Origin: Elusimicrobiota bacterium | GTDB lineage: Bacteria; Elusimicrobiota; Elusimicrobia; UBA1565; UBA9628 | DNA length: 35,509 nucleotides | NCBI GenBank assembly: GCA_016207605.1 | Contig: JACQPJ010000008.1 | Location: 1 to 35,509 of the forward strand | Direction of reading: 5' to 3' | Shown here: positions 14,131-22,551 of the stretch, one piece after another | How the letters are laid out: every line of letters begins with the position of its first letter | How positions within the stretch are numbered: position 1 is the stretch's first letter | Made by a program: the position numbers and the translations under genes | Notes under the pieces: model-generated | Databases searched by the model: none | Told to the model about the DNA's origin: nothing | What the model saw: the letters and a program-made list of their open reading frames with translations, nothing else

Positions 14131-16749
14131 TTAAGAGAGAACGGCTAGAGTCTCTTTGAGCTTGTCGCGCCGCGCCGCCGCGGCGGCGTGCTGGGCGCGG
14201 GCTTCCTCGATCTGGGCCTGAGGGGCGCGGGACAGGAAGTCGGGATTCTTGACCTTGGCCTCGATCTTGACGATTTCGGTTTCGGCTTTAGCCAGGTCTT
14301 TTTCCAGGCGCGCGCGTTCCTGGGCGAAGTCGATGACGCCGGCCAGCGGCACGTAGAAGGTGACGCCGTCGGAGACGGCCGTCGCGCTCTGAGGCGGACG
14401 GGCGGAGAACGGCTCCAGGCTCTCCATGCGGGCCAAAGCGGACACGTAGGCGCGGTGCTCGGCCAGAATCTTCGGAGCGAAAGACCCCTGGACCGCCGCC
14501 TTGATTTTTAATCCCGGCGGCACGTTGAGCTGGGCACGCAGCGAGCGCACGGCGGTCACGGCGGCCATGACGCGGCTCATCTCCGCCTCGGCCGCGGCAT
14601 CCGACCAGCCGGACAGCGCCGCGTAGCCGGCTTTGAGCGCAAACTCCGCGCGATCGCCCGAGAAAGGACTCAGCGCCAGGCACAGCTCCTCGGTGATGAA
14701 CGGGGTCAGCGGGTGCAGGGCCTTGAGCATGCTGGAGAGGACCGCGACGAGAATCGCGCGCGCGGCTTCCTGCGCGCCGCCCGCGGGGCCTTGAAGCCGG
14801 GCCTTGGCCAGTTCGACGTACCAGTCGCAGAATTCGTCCCATAAGAAGCCATACAGGATATCGCCCGCGGCCGCGGGATCGTAGGCATCTAATTGCTTCG
14901 CGGCGGTCTCCAACACGCTTTGCGCCCGCGAGAGAATCCACCGATCGGCCAGCTCCAGGCCTTTCCGGTCCAAGCGATCCAGCCGATAGCCCCCCTCCGG
15001 CGGCCGTTCGGGCAGGTTCATCAGCACGAAGCGCGTGGAGTTCCAGAGCTTGTTGACGAAATTGCGGGCCCCGACGACGGACTGCTCGTCGAAGGCGATA
15101 TCCTTGCCCGGATGGGCCTGGGCGAGAAGCGCAAAACGGAGCGCGTCGGTGCCGTGCTTGTCCATCAAGACGAGCGGGTCCACCACGTTGCCCAGGGACT
15201 TGGACATCTTCTTGCCGCTCTTGTCGCGCACGATGCCGTGGATCAAGGCGTCCGCGAAGGGGACCTTCCCCTCGAAGGCCAGCCCCATCATCTGCATGCG
15301 CGCGACCCACAGGTAGAGGATCTCGTAGCCCGTGACCAGGACCGAGGTCGGATAATAGTAGGCGAGGTCCTTGGTGCGCTCCGGCCAGCCGAACACCGCC
15401 AGCGGCCACAGCGCCGAGGAAAACCAGGTGTCGAGCACGTCGGGGTCCTGGGTCCAGCCGGGACCGGGCGCGCGCTCGGCGACGGCGGGTTTTTCCCCCT
15501 CCTTGTACCAAACCGGGATGCGGTGGCCCCACCAGATCTGGCGGGAGATGCACCAGTCTTTAATATTGAGCAGCCAGTCGCGGTAGGGCTTGGCCCAAGT
15601 CTCGGGATAAATTTTGAAACGGCCGTCGTCCAATGCCTTCAAGGCCGGTTTGGCCAACTCCGTTTGTTTTACAAACCACTGCAGCGATAATAAGGGTTCG
15701 ATCACGGAATTGCACCGATAGCAGAGCTGGACCGCGCTCTTGTGGTCCTCCTTCTTGCGCAGGAAGCCGCGCGCCTCCAGGTCCGCGACGACCTGGTCGC
15801 GGGCCTTCTCGCGCGAGAGGCCGGCATAGGGGCCGGCCGCCTCGGTGAGCTTGCCGTCCGGAGCGATCGCCTTGATCGCGGGAAGTTGGTGGCGCTGGCC
15901 GATTTCCCAGTCGTTCTGGTCGTGCGCGGGCGTCACCTTGAGCGCGCCGGTGCCGAACTCGAACTCGACGTGGGCGTCCTCGATCACCGGGATGGCGCGG
16001 TCGATGAGCGGGATCAGAACTTTTTTGCCGACGGCGGACTCCCATCGAACATCTTTCGGGTTGACGGCGACCGCCGTGTCGCCAAACATCGTTTCGGGGC
16101 GAGTGGTGGCGACCACGACACCGTCCCAATCCCCCTCGCCCCGGTAGTGAATATGATAGAGCCCGCCCTTGCGCTCCTCGCGCTCCACCTCGATGTCGGA
16201 GAGCGCCGTGCCGCAGCGCACGCACCAATTGACCAGGCGCTCGCCGCGGTAGATCAGGCCCTGGTCCCAGAGGGTCTTGAAGGCGTGGAAGACGGCCTTG
16301 GCCCGGGGCTCGTCCATCGTGAAGGCCTCGCGCGTCCAGTCCAGCGCGCAGCCCAGGCGCCGGAGCTGGCCCAGGATGGTCTTCTTGCAGTCGCGCGTCC
16401 AGGTCTGCATGCGCTCGAGGAAGGCCTCGCGGCCGAGGGCGCGGCGGTCCGTCTTCTCGGCCTTCAACTGCTTCTCCATCACGTTCTGCGTGGCGATGCC
16501 GCCGTGGTCGGCGCCTGGAACCCAGCAGGCCTCCTCGCCCCTCATCCGGTGGTGGCGGATCAGGGCGTCCTGGAGCGCGTCGTTGAGGGCGGGGCCGATG
16601 TGGAGCGCGCCCGTCACGTTGGGCGGCGGGATGACCACGGCGAAAGGCCGCGCGCCCGGCCGCGGCGAGGAGTCGAAGAGCTTGGCGGCCTCCCAGGCCG
16701 CCAGACGCCGCTCCTCGACGGGCTTGGGGTCGTAGGCCTTGTCGAGCAT
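14131..16749 (-). CDS. valS: Valyl-tRNA synthetase
   Basis: Class I aminoacyl-tRNA synthetase charging tRNA-Val, 872 aa, normal for the bacterial enzyme. The HIGH signature appears as HIGP (residues 50-53) and the KMSKS loop as KMSKS (514-518). The editing CP1 domain contains TTRPETMFGDTAVAVNP, and the Val-specific blocks include NVTGALH and WVPGADHGGIATQ. The C-terminus has the anticodon-binding domain and the expected coiled-coil tRNA arm (about 800-872; ARLEKDLAKAETEIVKIEAK). The ATG at 16749 directly follows repeat copy B, which fills the entire gap to phoH. I see no T-box leader. Confidence 0.97.
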   Translation of the reverse strand: MLDKAYDPKPVEERRLAAWEAAKLFDSSPRPGARPFAVVIPPPNVTGALHIGPALNDALQDALIRHHRMRGEEACWVPGADHGGIATQNVMEKQLKAEKTDRRALGREAFLERMQTWTRDCKKTILGQLRRLGCALDWTREAFTMDEPRAKAVFHAFKTLWDQGLIYRGERLVNWCVRCGTALSDIEVEREERKGGLYHIHYRGEGDWDGVVVATTRPETMFGDTAVAVNPKDVRWESAVGKKVLIPLIDRAIPVIEDAHVEFEFGTGALKVTPAHDQNDWEIGQRHQLPAIKAIAPDGKLTEAAGPYAGLSREKARDQVVADLEARGFLRKKEDHKSAVQLCYRCNSVIEPLLSLQWFVKQTELAKPALKALDDGRFKIYPETWAKPYRDWLLNIKDWCISRQIWWGHRIPVWYKEGEKPAVAERAPGPGWTQDPDVLDTWFSSALWPLAVFGWPERTKDLAYYYPTSVLVTGYEILYLWVARMQMMGLAFEGKVPFADALIHGIVRDKSGKKMSKSLGNVVDPLVLMDKHGTDALRFALLAQAHPGKDIAFDEQSVVGARNFVNKLWNSTRFVLMNLPERPPEGGYRLDRLDRKGLELADRWILSRAQSVLETAAKQLDAYDPAAAGDILYGFLWDEFCDWYVELAKARLQGPAGGAQEAARAILVAVLSSMLKALHPLTPFITEELCLALSPFSGDRAEFALKAGYAALSGWSDAAAEAEMSRVMAAVTAVRSLRAQLNVPPGLKIKAAVQGSFAPKILAEHRAYVSALARMESLEPFSARPPQSATAVSDGVTFYVPLAGVIDFAQERARLEKDLAKAETEIVKIEAKVKNPDFLSRAPQAQIEEARAQHAAAAARRDKLKETLAVLS

Positions 16750-16809
16750 CTAGGCCTCGACCCTGCGGGCTCGGCACAGATGCGCGGAGGAAGGGCTCAT
16801 AGCATCTAG
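16750..16809 (-). repeat. 60-bp CTAG-bounded repeat, copy B
   Basis: On the minus strand it begins CTAGATGC at the phoH stop codon and ends GGCCTAG immediately before the valS ATG, so it makes up the whole intergenic region. Its bases 2-4 are the TAG stop of phoH. The internal stem AGATGC/GCATCT and the small CCC-GCA-GGG hairpin are conserved relative to copy A although the bases between them differ. Confidence 0.8.
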
Positions 16810-18110
16810 AGCAAGTCGGAGGCCAGCGCCGCCAGCGCCGAGCGCTCGCTCTTGGTGAAGGTGACGTGGCCGAAGAGCGGCTGTCCCTTGAAGCGCTCGA
16901 CCAGGTTGGTCAGGCCGTTGGAGGCCGCGTCCAGGTAGTAGTTGTCCACCTGGTGCGGGTCGCCGGTGAGCACGATCTTGGCGCCCTGGCCGGCGCGCGA
17001 GATGATGGTCTTGATCTCATGGGGCGTGAGGTTTTGCGCGTCGTCGATGATGATGAGCAGGCCGGGCAGGCTGCGGCCGCGCAGGTAGGTCACGGCCTCG
17101 ATCTCCAGCGCTCCCTCCTCCATGAGCATCTGGATGTCCATGTCCGCGGTCTCGAGGGAGCCCTTGGGCTTTTCCAGAAGATAGGAGAGGTTGTCGTAGA
17201 TCGCGCCCATCCAGTTGGTGAGCTTCTCCTCCTTGGTCCCGGGGAGGTAGCCGATGTCGTGGCCCACGGCGATGACCGGGCGGCCGACGAGGATGCGGCG
17301 GTAGAGCTTCTGCTCCAAGGTCTGCTGGAGCCCGGCGGCGAGCGCCAGCATCGTCTTGCCCGAGCCCGCCAGCCCCACGAGCGTCACGAGCTGGATGTCG
17401 GGGTTGAGCAGCAGCTCCAGGCCGAAGCGCTGCTCCATGTTGAGGGGCTTGATGCCCCAGGGCGCGGAGTCGGCGCGCGCGAGCGGGACCAGGGCCTGGG
17501 CCTTGGGGTCGTGGCGCGCCAACGCGCTTTTTGAGGAGCCGTCGGCGGCCTTGAGCACCACGAACTCGTTGGGCGAGAGGCCCGCGAGCGGCGGGTCCAA
17601 GCGGCGATCCTTGTAGAAGCGGTCGATCTCCTCGGGCGCGACCGCGGCCTCGCGCCAGCCGCGGTAGAGCTCGTCGACGTCCACCTTCTCCTTCTCGTAG
17701 TCCTCCGCCTCCAGGCCCAGGGCCTCGGCCTTGATGCGCAGGTTGATGTCCTTGGAGATGAAGACGACGTTCTCGCCCTTCTTGCGGAGGTACTGGGCGC
17801 AGGAGAGGATCTCGTTGTCCTTGCTCTGCGCGGAGAAGGCCTTGGGCAGGCCATCGGAGACCATGATCTCGACCTTGAGCTTGCCGCCGTGCTCGAGCGG
17901 CACCCACTCCGAGAGCTTGCCGTGCCGGCGCAGCTCGTCGAGCTGGCGCGCGATCAGGCGCGCCGAGCGGCCGCGCTCGTCGTTGGAGCGCTTGAAGGTG
18001 TCGAGCTCCTCGATCACGGTCAGCGGGATCACGACCCGCGAGCCCTCGAAGGCGAACATCGCATACGGGTCGTGGAGGATCACGTTGGTGTCAAGCACGA
18101 AGGTCTTCAT
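16806..18110 (-). CDS. PIN-PhoH fusion protein (PhoH2-type RNase/helicase)
   Basis: A 434-aa fusion of an N-terminal PIN ribonuclease domain and a C-terminal PhoH ATPase. PIN acidic residues are visible as Asp7 (FVLDTNVIL), Glu34/Glu35 (VIEELD), Asp98 (SKDNEIL) and Asp121 (FISKDINL). The PhoH part has the Walker A GLAGSGKT (246-253), Walker B IIIDDAQN (353-360) and LTGDPHQVDN, typical of the family. Characterised PhoH2 proteins unwind and cleave RNA using ATP. The start overlaps the hemW stop (ATGA). The stop codon lies in repeat copy B. There is no linked antitoxin-like gene, unlike the mycobacterial PhoAT-PhoH2 arrangement. Confidence 0.93.
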   Translation of the reverse strand: MKTFVLDTNVILHDPYAMFAFEGSRVVIPLTVIEELDTFKRSNDERGRSARLIARQLDELRRHGKLSEWVPLEHGGKLKVEIMVSDGLPKAFSAQSKDNEILSCAQYLRKKGENVVFISKDINLRIKAEALGLEAEDYEKEKVDVDELYRGWREAAVAPEEIDRFYKDRRLDPPLAGLSPNEFVVLKAADGSSKSALARHDPKAQALVPLARADSAPWGIKPLNMEQRFGLELLLNPDIQLVTLVGLAGSGKTMLALAAGLQQTLEQKLYRRILVGRPVIAVGHDIGYLPGTKEEKLTNWMGAIYDNLSYLLEKPKGSLETADMDIQMLMEEGALEIEAVTYLRGRSLPGLLIIIDDAQNLTPHEIKTIISRAGQGAKIVLTGDPHQVDNYYLDAASNGLTNLVERFKGQPLFGHVTFTKSERSALAALASDLL

Positions 18111-19216
18111 TCAACAGTCTCCTGGAGCGCAAACGGCGGCACGAACTCCCGGAACGCCTCGTTGGCGAGGAACACGCCCTCGCCCGTCAGCCGCCAGCGC
18201 GGCCCGTCCTCGCGGGCCAGGCCCCGGGCCTTGAGCGTCGCCCAGGGCCCCGCGAAGGCCGCGCGCAGGGCGGACGAGGGCGCGAAGCCCTCGATGCGGC
18301 GCAAGCCCAAGAAGGCCTCCTCGCCCAGCGCCTCCAAGCCCTTCGGCGCCTCGGACTCCGCGTCCGGCAGGCGACCGGCCTCGACGGCCTCCAAATAGGG
18401 GATCAGGCGCTCTTCATTGGCCGAACGTCTCCCGCCCGCGAAAGACGCCGCGGAGCAGCCCAGCCCGACGTAATTGCCCCTCAGCCAGTAATTGTCGTTG
18501 TGCCGCGAACGGTGTCCCGGCCGGGCGAAGTTTGATATTTCGTAGTGCTCCAGACCCGCCTCGGCCAACGCCCGGATCGCGGCTTCGTACATATCCCTGC
18601 CGTTGTCGTTGTTCTCCTCGACCCCGCGGCGCGCGAAGAGCGTGCGGTCCTCGACTTGCAGTCCGTAGAGAGAGACATGCTCCGGCCTCAAATCCAAGAC
18701 AAAGTCCAATGTTCGCCGCAGGCTCTCCAGCGTCTGCCCCGGCAGGCCGTACATCAGGTCCACGTTCAGCGAGGGGATGCCCGCGCGCCGCGCCGCGCCG
18801 AAGACCCTCGTGAAATCCGCGGCCGTGTGCCGCCGGCCGATCGCGGGCAGGAGCGCATCGTCGGCCGTCTGCAGGCCGATGGACAGCCGCGTGACGCCCG
18901 CGCTCCTCAGCGCGGTCAGCTTGTCATCCGTGAGGCTCTCCGGATTGCCTTCGAACGTGATCTCGTTCAATTTCGCGGCCGGATAGGCTCGCCCTAAACG
19001 CTCAAATAGCTCGACGATTTGCGGGGCGGTCAACTCCGACGGCGTCCCCCCGCCGACGTAAAGCGTCTCGGGCGCGCAAAAGGGCCGCAGGCTCGCCTCG
19101 GCCTCCAGCGCCGCCAAATAGCGCCCCGCCTGCCGAGACTGCCCGGAAAACGCGGCGAAGTCGCAGTAAAAGCACTTCACCGAGCAAAAAGGGATATGGA
19201 CGTAGAGGCCGGTCAT
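18107..19216 (-). CDS. hemW: Radical SAM protein HemW
   Basis: Member of the HemW family (formerly coproporphyrinogen III oxidase-like), cytosolic, 369 aa. Characterised HemW binds haem and acts as a haem chaperone rather than a decarboxylase. The [4Fe-4S]/SAM motif C-x3-C-x2-C is Cys11, Cys15 and Cys18 (HIPFCSVKCFYCDF). The family blocks YVGGGTPS, EITFEGNPES and VDLMYGLPGQ are present, as is the C-terminal HemW winged region. It starts within the stop of the upstream exported gene and ends within the phoH start, so it is translationally coupled on both sides. The family is clear; a role in anaerobic haem synthesis cannot be excluded from sequence. Confidence 0.92.
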   Translation of the reverse strand: MTGLYVHIPFCSVKCFYCDFAAFSGQSRQAGRYLAALEAEASLRPFCAPETLYVGGGTPSELTAPQIVELFERLGRAYPAAKLNEITFEGNPESLTDDKLTALRSAGVTRLSIGLQTADDALLPAIGRRHTAADFTRVFGAARRAGIPSLNVDLMYGLPGQTLESLRRTLDFVLDLRPEHVSLYGLQVEDRTLFARRGVEENNDNGRDMYEAAIRALAEAGLEHYEISNFARPGHRSRHNDNYWLRGNYVGLGCSAASFAGGRRSANEERLIPYLEAVEAGRLPDAESEAPKGLEALGEEAFLGLRRIEGFAPSSALRAAFAGPWATLKARGLAREDGPRWRLTGEGVFLANEAFREFVPPFALQETVE

Positions 19217-20742
19217 TTCGTGAGCCGCAGGCCGGCCTGCGCGGCCGCGGTGCGCATCATGCCGTGGACGTGGACCAGGGCCGTCTGGGCGTCGGGGGAC
19301 AGCCTCCGTTCAGACGCCCAGGTCGCATCCAGGAAGTCCATCGCCGCCTCGACGACGACGCGCCGCATCGTCGGCTGGATCGGCAGGCTCAAGGCTTCGG
19401 TGAATATCGCCGCGGCGCCGCGCAACCACAGCTCCTCCTTGAAATCCAGGGGCATGTCGCGGCCGGCGTAGCGGCTTAGGGCCCTCAGGGCCCGATCCAC
19501 GGGGGCGAAGCTGCCGGCACGAGGGCTCCCCGACTCCTTGAGCGCGCGGCTCGCGAGAGCGAGCAAATCCGCGAAGCCATGGACGAACGCTTCCGGCGAA
19601 ATCGCGGGAAACCCGAGCAAAGACCAAATGTGAGCCGCTTCCCGCTCCCCCGCCGCCTCGTCCTGCGATCCCGCTTCCAGTCCCGGAAGCAGGGCGGGCG
19701 GGAGATCCGCGGATTCGGCCGTCGTCAATCCTCCCAGGACGGTCCAACGGAAGAGCTGGTCACTCCATTGAACGTGACTTGAAGTCCTGAGCGCGTCCCG
19801 CATCCTCTCAACCCCCGCCCCCAGCGACAGAAGCCAGCCTGCGAGCAGACGCCGGGACAGCTCCGGCTCGCGCACGGCCACCAACCTGACGGGAAACCCC
19901 GGCCGCGACCAAAGGTGGTTGCGCAGGGGCAGCGAAGCTCCGGGACGCGCGGCCTGCAGGGCGAAATAAGCGCGCGCGGCGAGACCGCGCAGGGCGGCCG
20001 TCTGGGCGTCGTCATGCCGGCGCTCGAAGGAGCGTGGGTCCTGCTCGATGGCGTGGAGGGCGTCCAGGAACGGGTCCAACCCTTGAAAAATCGCGAGCGG
20101 CGCGGCATCAAGCGCCGGTCCGGGATCGCCGGACAACTGCCCCGCGGCGGCAAGCATCTGTCCGAGGTTCAAAGCCGCCCCCTTCAACTCCCAGTTCTCG
20201 ACCGCGCCGTCGAAGAAGGCGACCGCGGCCCGCAGGTCCTGGCCGCTCGCCGAGGCCGCGCCGCTCTGCGCGTAGGACAACAGCTCCGCCAAAGGCTCGA
20301 TCTGGGCCACGGGTATGTTCTCGATGATGCCGCTCTGGAGTCTTTTGCGAACGTCCAGCACGGCATGGGCCCGCCGCCGCCGCGCCAGGATTTCGGGGCC
20401 TGCCGCCGGCTGGGGAAGGAGCAGTCGGGCGCTCGAGTCAATCTCCTTGGCCGCTTTCAAGATGTCGCCGGCCACGCTCCGGTTGTGACTCTCAAGCGAC
20501 CGTTCATTCAACCCGAACACAAGATACGCCCGGTCATCCAGCGCGGGGGGCAGGACCATCTGCGTCCGGCGTTCCGGAGAAGGAGCGTGCGCGAAAGTAA
20601 AATCCACGTCCGGCGCGATTTGAACGTCTTGGAACGCGAGCGTCTCGGCCACGCTTTCCGGCACGGCCCCGCGGGGAAAGGGTCGGAATTGAGCTCGGGA
20701 AACGGCCGCCAGCAGGGAAACGAGGGCGAGGGACAAGCGCAC
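19213..20742 (-). CDS. Exported lineage-specific protein, paralogue C
   Basis: Not recognised. It has 509 aa with an N-terminal signal peptide (MRLSLALVSLLAAVSRA, probable cleavage before Gln18-Phe19). The rest is predicted to be mainly helical, Ala- and Leu-rich and acidic, with no membrane segment. It shares landmarks with the gene at 21046-22455: the VSRAQ signal end, LDPFLDA against LRPFLDA, ARAYFALQA against ARDVYFALEA, and IWSLLGF against AWPLLGF. Its C-terminal block, with AAAIFTEAL and MRRVVVEAA, also resembles the small gene at 20782-21021. The three probably arose by tandem duplication. The start is GTG at 20742, with AATAAT 5 nt upstream. It overlaps hemW by 4 bp, which is more likely operon packing than a haem-related role. 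Confidence 0.75.
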   Translation of the reverse strand: MRLSLALVSLLAAVSRAQFRPFPRGAVPESVAETLAFQDVQIAPDVDFTFAHAPSPERRTQMVLPPALDDRAYLVFGLNERSLESHNRSVAGDILKAAKEIDSSARLLLPQPAAGPEILARRRRAHAVLDVRKRLQSGIIENIPVAQIEPLAELLSYAQSGAASASGQDLRAAVAFFDGAVENWELKGAALNLGQMLAAAGQLSGDPGPALDAAPLAIFQGLDPFLDALHAIEQDPRSFERRHDDAQTAALRGLAARAYFALQAARPGASLPLRNHLWSRPGFPVRLVAVREPELSRRLLAGWLLSLGAGVERMRDALRTSSHVQWSDQLFRWTVLGGLTTAESADLPPALLPGLEAGSQDEAAGEREAAHIWSLLGFPAISPEAFVHGFADLLALASRALKESGSPRAGSFAPVDRALRALSRYAGRDMPLDFKEELWLRGAAAIFTEALSLPIQPTMRRVVVEAAMDFLDATWASERRLSPDAQTALVHVHGMMRTAAAQAGLRLTK

Positions 20743-20781
20743 GGGCGATTATTATCCTAAAAAAACAGCCCCGGGCAAAGC

Positions 20782-21021
20782 CTAAAACTCCGCCAGCCAG
20801 CGGGATCCCGCCTCCACGATCCGCCGCGTGCGCGGCCGCAAGTCCGCGGCGAGGGCGCGGGCAAAAAGCTCCCCGGCGGCGTCGACGAAGCGTTGCGGAT
20901 CGAAGCCGAGCACGTCGCGCCATCGGGGATCGACGCGGAGGAAAAGAAGGGCGTCGTCCAGGGCCGTGAAGCCCTCGATCTCCTCATGCTCCCAGCCCCG
21001 GGAGAGCCGGGCCGTTTCCAT
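20782..21021 (-). CDS. Small paralogue or remnant of the exported family (B)
   Basis: A 79-aa frame without signal peptide. Its C-terminal half, from VDPRWRDVLGFDPQRFVDAA through LFARALA to RRIVEAG, resembles the C-terminal block of the flanking genes: DSRWSRHPGFSSDRFAAAA in the upstream gene, and AAAIFTEAL with MRRVVVEAA in the downstream one. It therefore looks like a duplicated C-terminal fragment. It lies in the same frame as the upstream gene, 27 bp beyond that gene's TGA. A GGGGAGG sits directly against the ATG, too close for an ideal Shine-Dalgarno. It may be a short expressed protein, a decayed third copy, or the end of a gene cut by a stop mutation. Confidence 0.5.
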   Translation of the reverse strand: METARLSRGWEHEEIEGFTALDDALLFLRVDPRWRDVLGFDPQRFVDAAGELFARALAADLRPRTRRIVEAGSRWLAEF

Positions 21022-21045
21022 CCTCCCCAGGGCGCCTTGCGGCGC

Positions 21046-22455
21046 TCAACGCTTGGAAACGGCCGTTCCGGCGGCGGCCGGGGCGGCCGAGGAATGCCCG
21101 GGCGTCGGGACCGACGGGCGGGCATGGGCGGCGGAGTGAGCGGAGATTCTCAGGGCGTCCACGGCGCGACGCACCCGCTCGGAGAGCGCCTGATCGGCGG
21201 AGCTTGCGACGGACTGGGCGAACGCCAGCGCGTTGGCGACGACGGCCTGCTGCTTCGGAGCGGTCGAATCGCTGCGCAGATCGCCCAGAATCCCAACCGC
21301 CGCCGCGGCGAAGCGATCCGATGAAAAGCCGGGATGCCGGCTCCAGCGGGAATCGAAGCGCAGCGACGACAAAACGTGCGCCACCAAGGAGGCATCCACG
21401 TCGTCTCGTCTCAGGAAGCCCGCCAGGCGCAGGGTCCACAATCGGATGTCCGCGTCGGACGCAAAACCCAGAAGCGGCCACGCCGCTCCGGCGCCCCGGT
21501 CCGCGTCCCGCGGAGCGATTGTCGCCCCGGCCCACCCCTCAAAGGACCTCAGCCAAGCGGTGAAAAAGGCTTTGATCTCGCCGGGGGAATCCGCCGCCGG
21601 CATCGCGCGCGTCGCCAGGGCGTTGTCCAGAGCATGGCGGAAGCCGAGCGCCTCCAGGGCGAAATAGACGTCCCGAGCCAGAAGGCGCAGCTCCGGACCC
21701 ATGGAACGAGCCACGCCGGAGCCCGGCGGGATCATCTCCTCGGCGTCGAGGAAAGGCCTCAGCCCACGAAGCAGGGCCTCGGACGCTCGCACGCGCGCGC
21801 GCAGAGAATAGGGCGCGGGCTCAAGCGACGCGGCGAGCAAGCCGCCGAAGGCGTGAGCATGCTCGCCGAGAGGACTGGCCGCCAGATGCTCAACCCGCGC
21901 GCGCAGGGCGTCATCGGCCTGTTCCGCCGCGCCCAGATCGGCGGCTACCTCGTCGTCGTCCTCGCCGGCTCCATCGAAAAGTTCCCTGCGCAAATCCATG
22001 TCCCGGCCGCGGGCCGGCGCCGCGAAGCTCCTCGCGCCCGACACCAGGCTCGCCAACGCCGCGACCTCATGCCCGGTTCGGCGCAAGACTCTGACGATCT
22101 TGTCCGCGGCCCGAGCGTCCGAAGCCAGAACAAGCTGATGCGACACGCGCGCGGCGCCGGCGGACTCGGCCGACTCCGCGGGGGGACGGACCAACACGGC
22201 TCGCGAGTCCCGCCCCTTAACCAGGCTCTCGACGTGCATTGCGGCCAGGCGGTCGCGCCAAACGGCGTCGCCCACCGGCAGGGCGACGAGCAGGGGCACG
22301 ACGCCGGGAGCGTCGAAGGGCTCCGGGACGTCGGCCGCCGTCGGCGACAAGGCCGGCGCCTCGGCCGGGGCGGCCGACGGCCGCTCCGCCTCGAAGCGTT
22401 GGGCTCGGGACACGGAACAAAGGAAGGAAACGACGATCAGCAGAAGCATGCGCAC
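21046..22455 (-). CDS. Exported lineage-specific protein, paralogue A
   Basis: Not recognised. It has 469 aa with a signal peptide (MLLLIVVSFLCSVSRA then Gln-Arg-Phe) and a low-complexity Ala/Pro/Glu linker (about 20-50). A predicted alpha/beta part follows (VPLLVALPVGDAVWRD and HQLVLASDARAADKIVRVLR), then a long Ala/Leu-rich helical region and an Ala/Pro/Ser tail. It is related to the gene at 19213-20742 (see the shared landmarks there). The start may be GTG 22455 or ATG 22449, two codons in. A perfect TATAAT ends 7 nt before the GTG, so a leaderless GTG start or a 6-nt leader with ATG are both possible. It heads the unit running through hemW and phoH toward valS. Confidence 0.75.
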   Translation of the reverse strand: MRMLLLIVVSFLCSVSRAQRFEAERPSAAPAEAPALSPTAADVPEPFDAPGVVPLLVALPVGDAVWRDRLAAMHVESLVKGRDSRAVLVRPPAESAESAGAARVSHQLVLASDARAADKIVRVLRRTGHEVAALASLVSGARSFAAPARGRDMDLRRELFDGAGEDDDEVAADLGAAEQADDALRARVEHLAASPLGEHAHAFGGLLAASLEPAPYSLRARVRASEALLRGLRPFLDAEEMIPPGSGVARSMGPELRLLARDVYFALEALGFRHALDNALATRAMPAADSPGEIKAFFTAWLRSFEGWAGATIAPRDADRGAGAAWPLLGFASDADIRLWTLRLAGFLRRDDVDASLVAHVLSSLRFDSRWSRHPGFSSDRFAAAAVGILGDLRSDSTAPKQQAVVANALAFAQSVASSADQALSERVRRAVDALRISAHSAAHARPSVPTPGHSSAAPAAAGTAVSKR

Positions 22456-22462
22456 GACTCCA

Positions 22463-22492
22463 ATTATACTTTCCCCCCGGGAACGCTCTCAT
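22463..22492 (-). promoter_or_regulatory. Promoter of the 22455 gene
   Basis: On the minus strand a perfect -10 TATAAT (22463-22468) lies 18 bp after ATGAGA (22487-22492), a 4-of-6 match to TTGACA. The predicted start is at about 22456, at or next to the GTG start codon. Confidence 0.6.
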
Positions 22493-22536
22493 TGACGCAG
22501 ATCAAGGAATCGGGGGGCCGCCCGACGAGGGAGATT

Positions 22537-22545
22537 TGTTAGGAT
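22537..22545 (+). promoter_or_regulatory. Extended -10 motif of era
   Basis: TG-T-TAGGAT followed by GGCCGG and the GTG at 22552, so the spacing from hexamer to start codon is 6 nt. It matches the fah and efp motifs closely. There is no Shine-Dalgarno between it and the start codon. Confidence 0.5.
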
Positions 22546-22551
22546 GGCCGG

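Noticed and set aside
16750-16809. T-box leader before valS
   Set aside because: The gap is only 56 bp and is a repeat copy; T-boxes are far longer and have a conserved core that is absent.
20743-20790. Terminator GCCCGGGGC plus T7 between the small paralogue and the 20742 gene
   Set aside because: The stem can form only three pairs with a minimal loop. The A/T-rich stretch is more likely part of a promoter (AATAAT 5 nt before the GTG).
21022-21048. Selenocysteine or programmed read-through at the TGA between the two exported-family genes
   Set aside because: No SECIS-like hairpin is evident and the bases after TGA encode nothing conserved. The shared frame has a one-in-three chance. Kept only as a remark in the paralogue finding.
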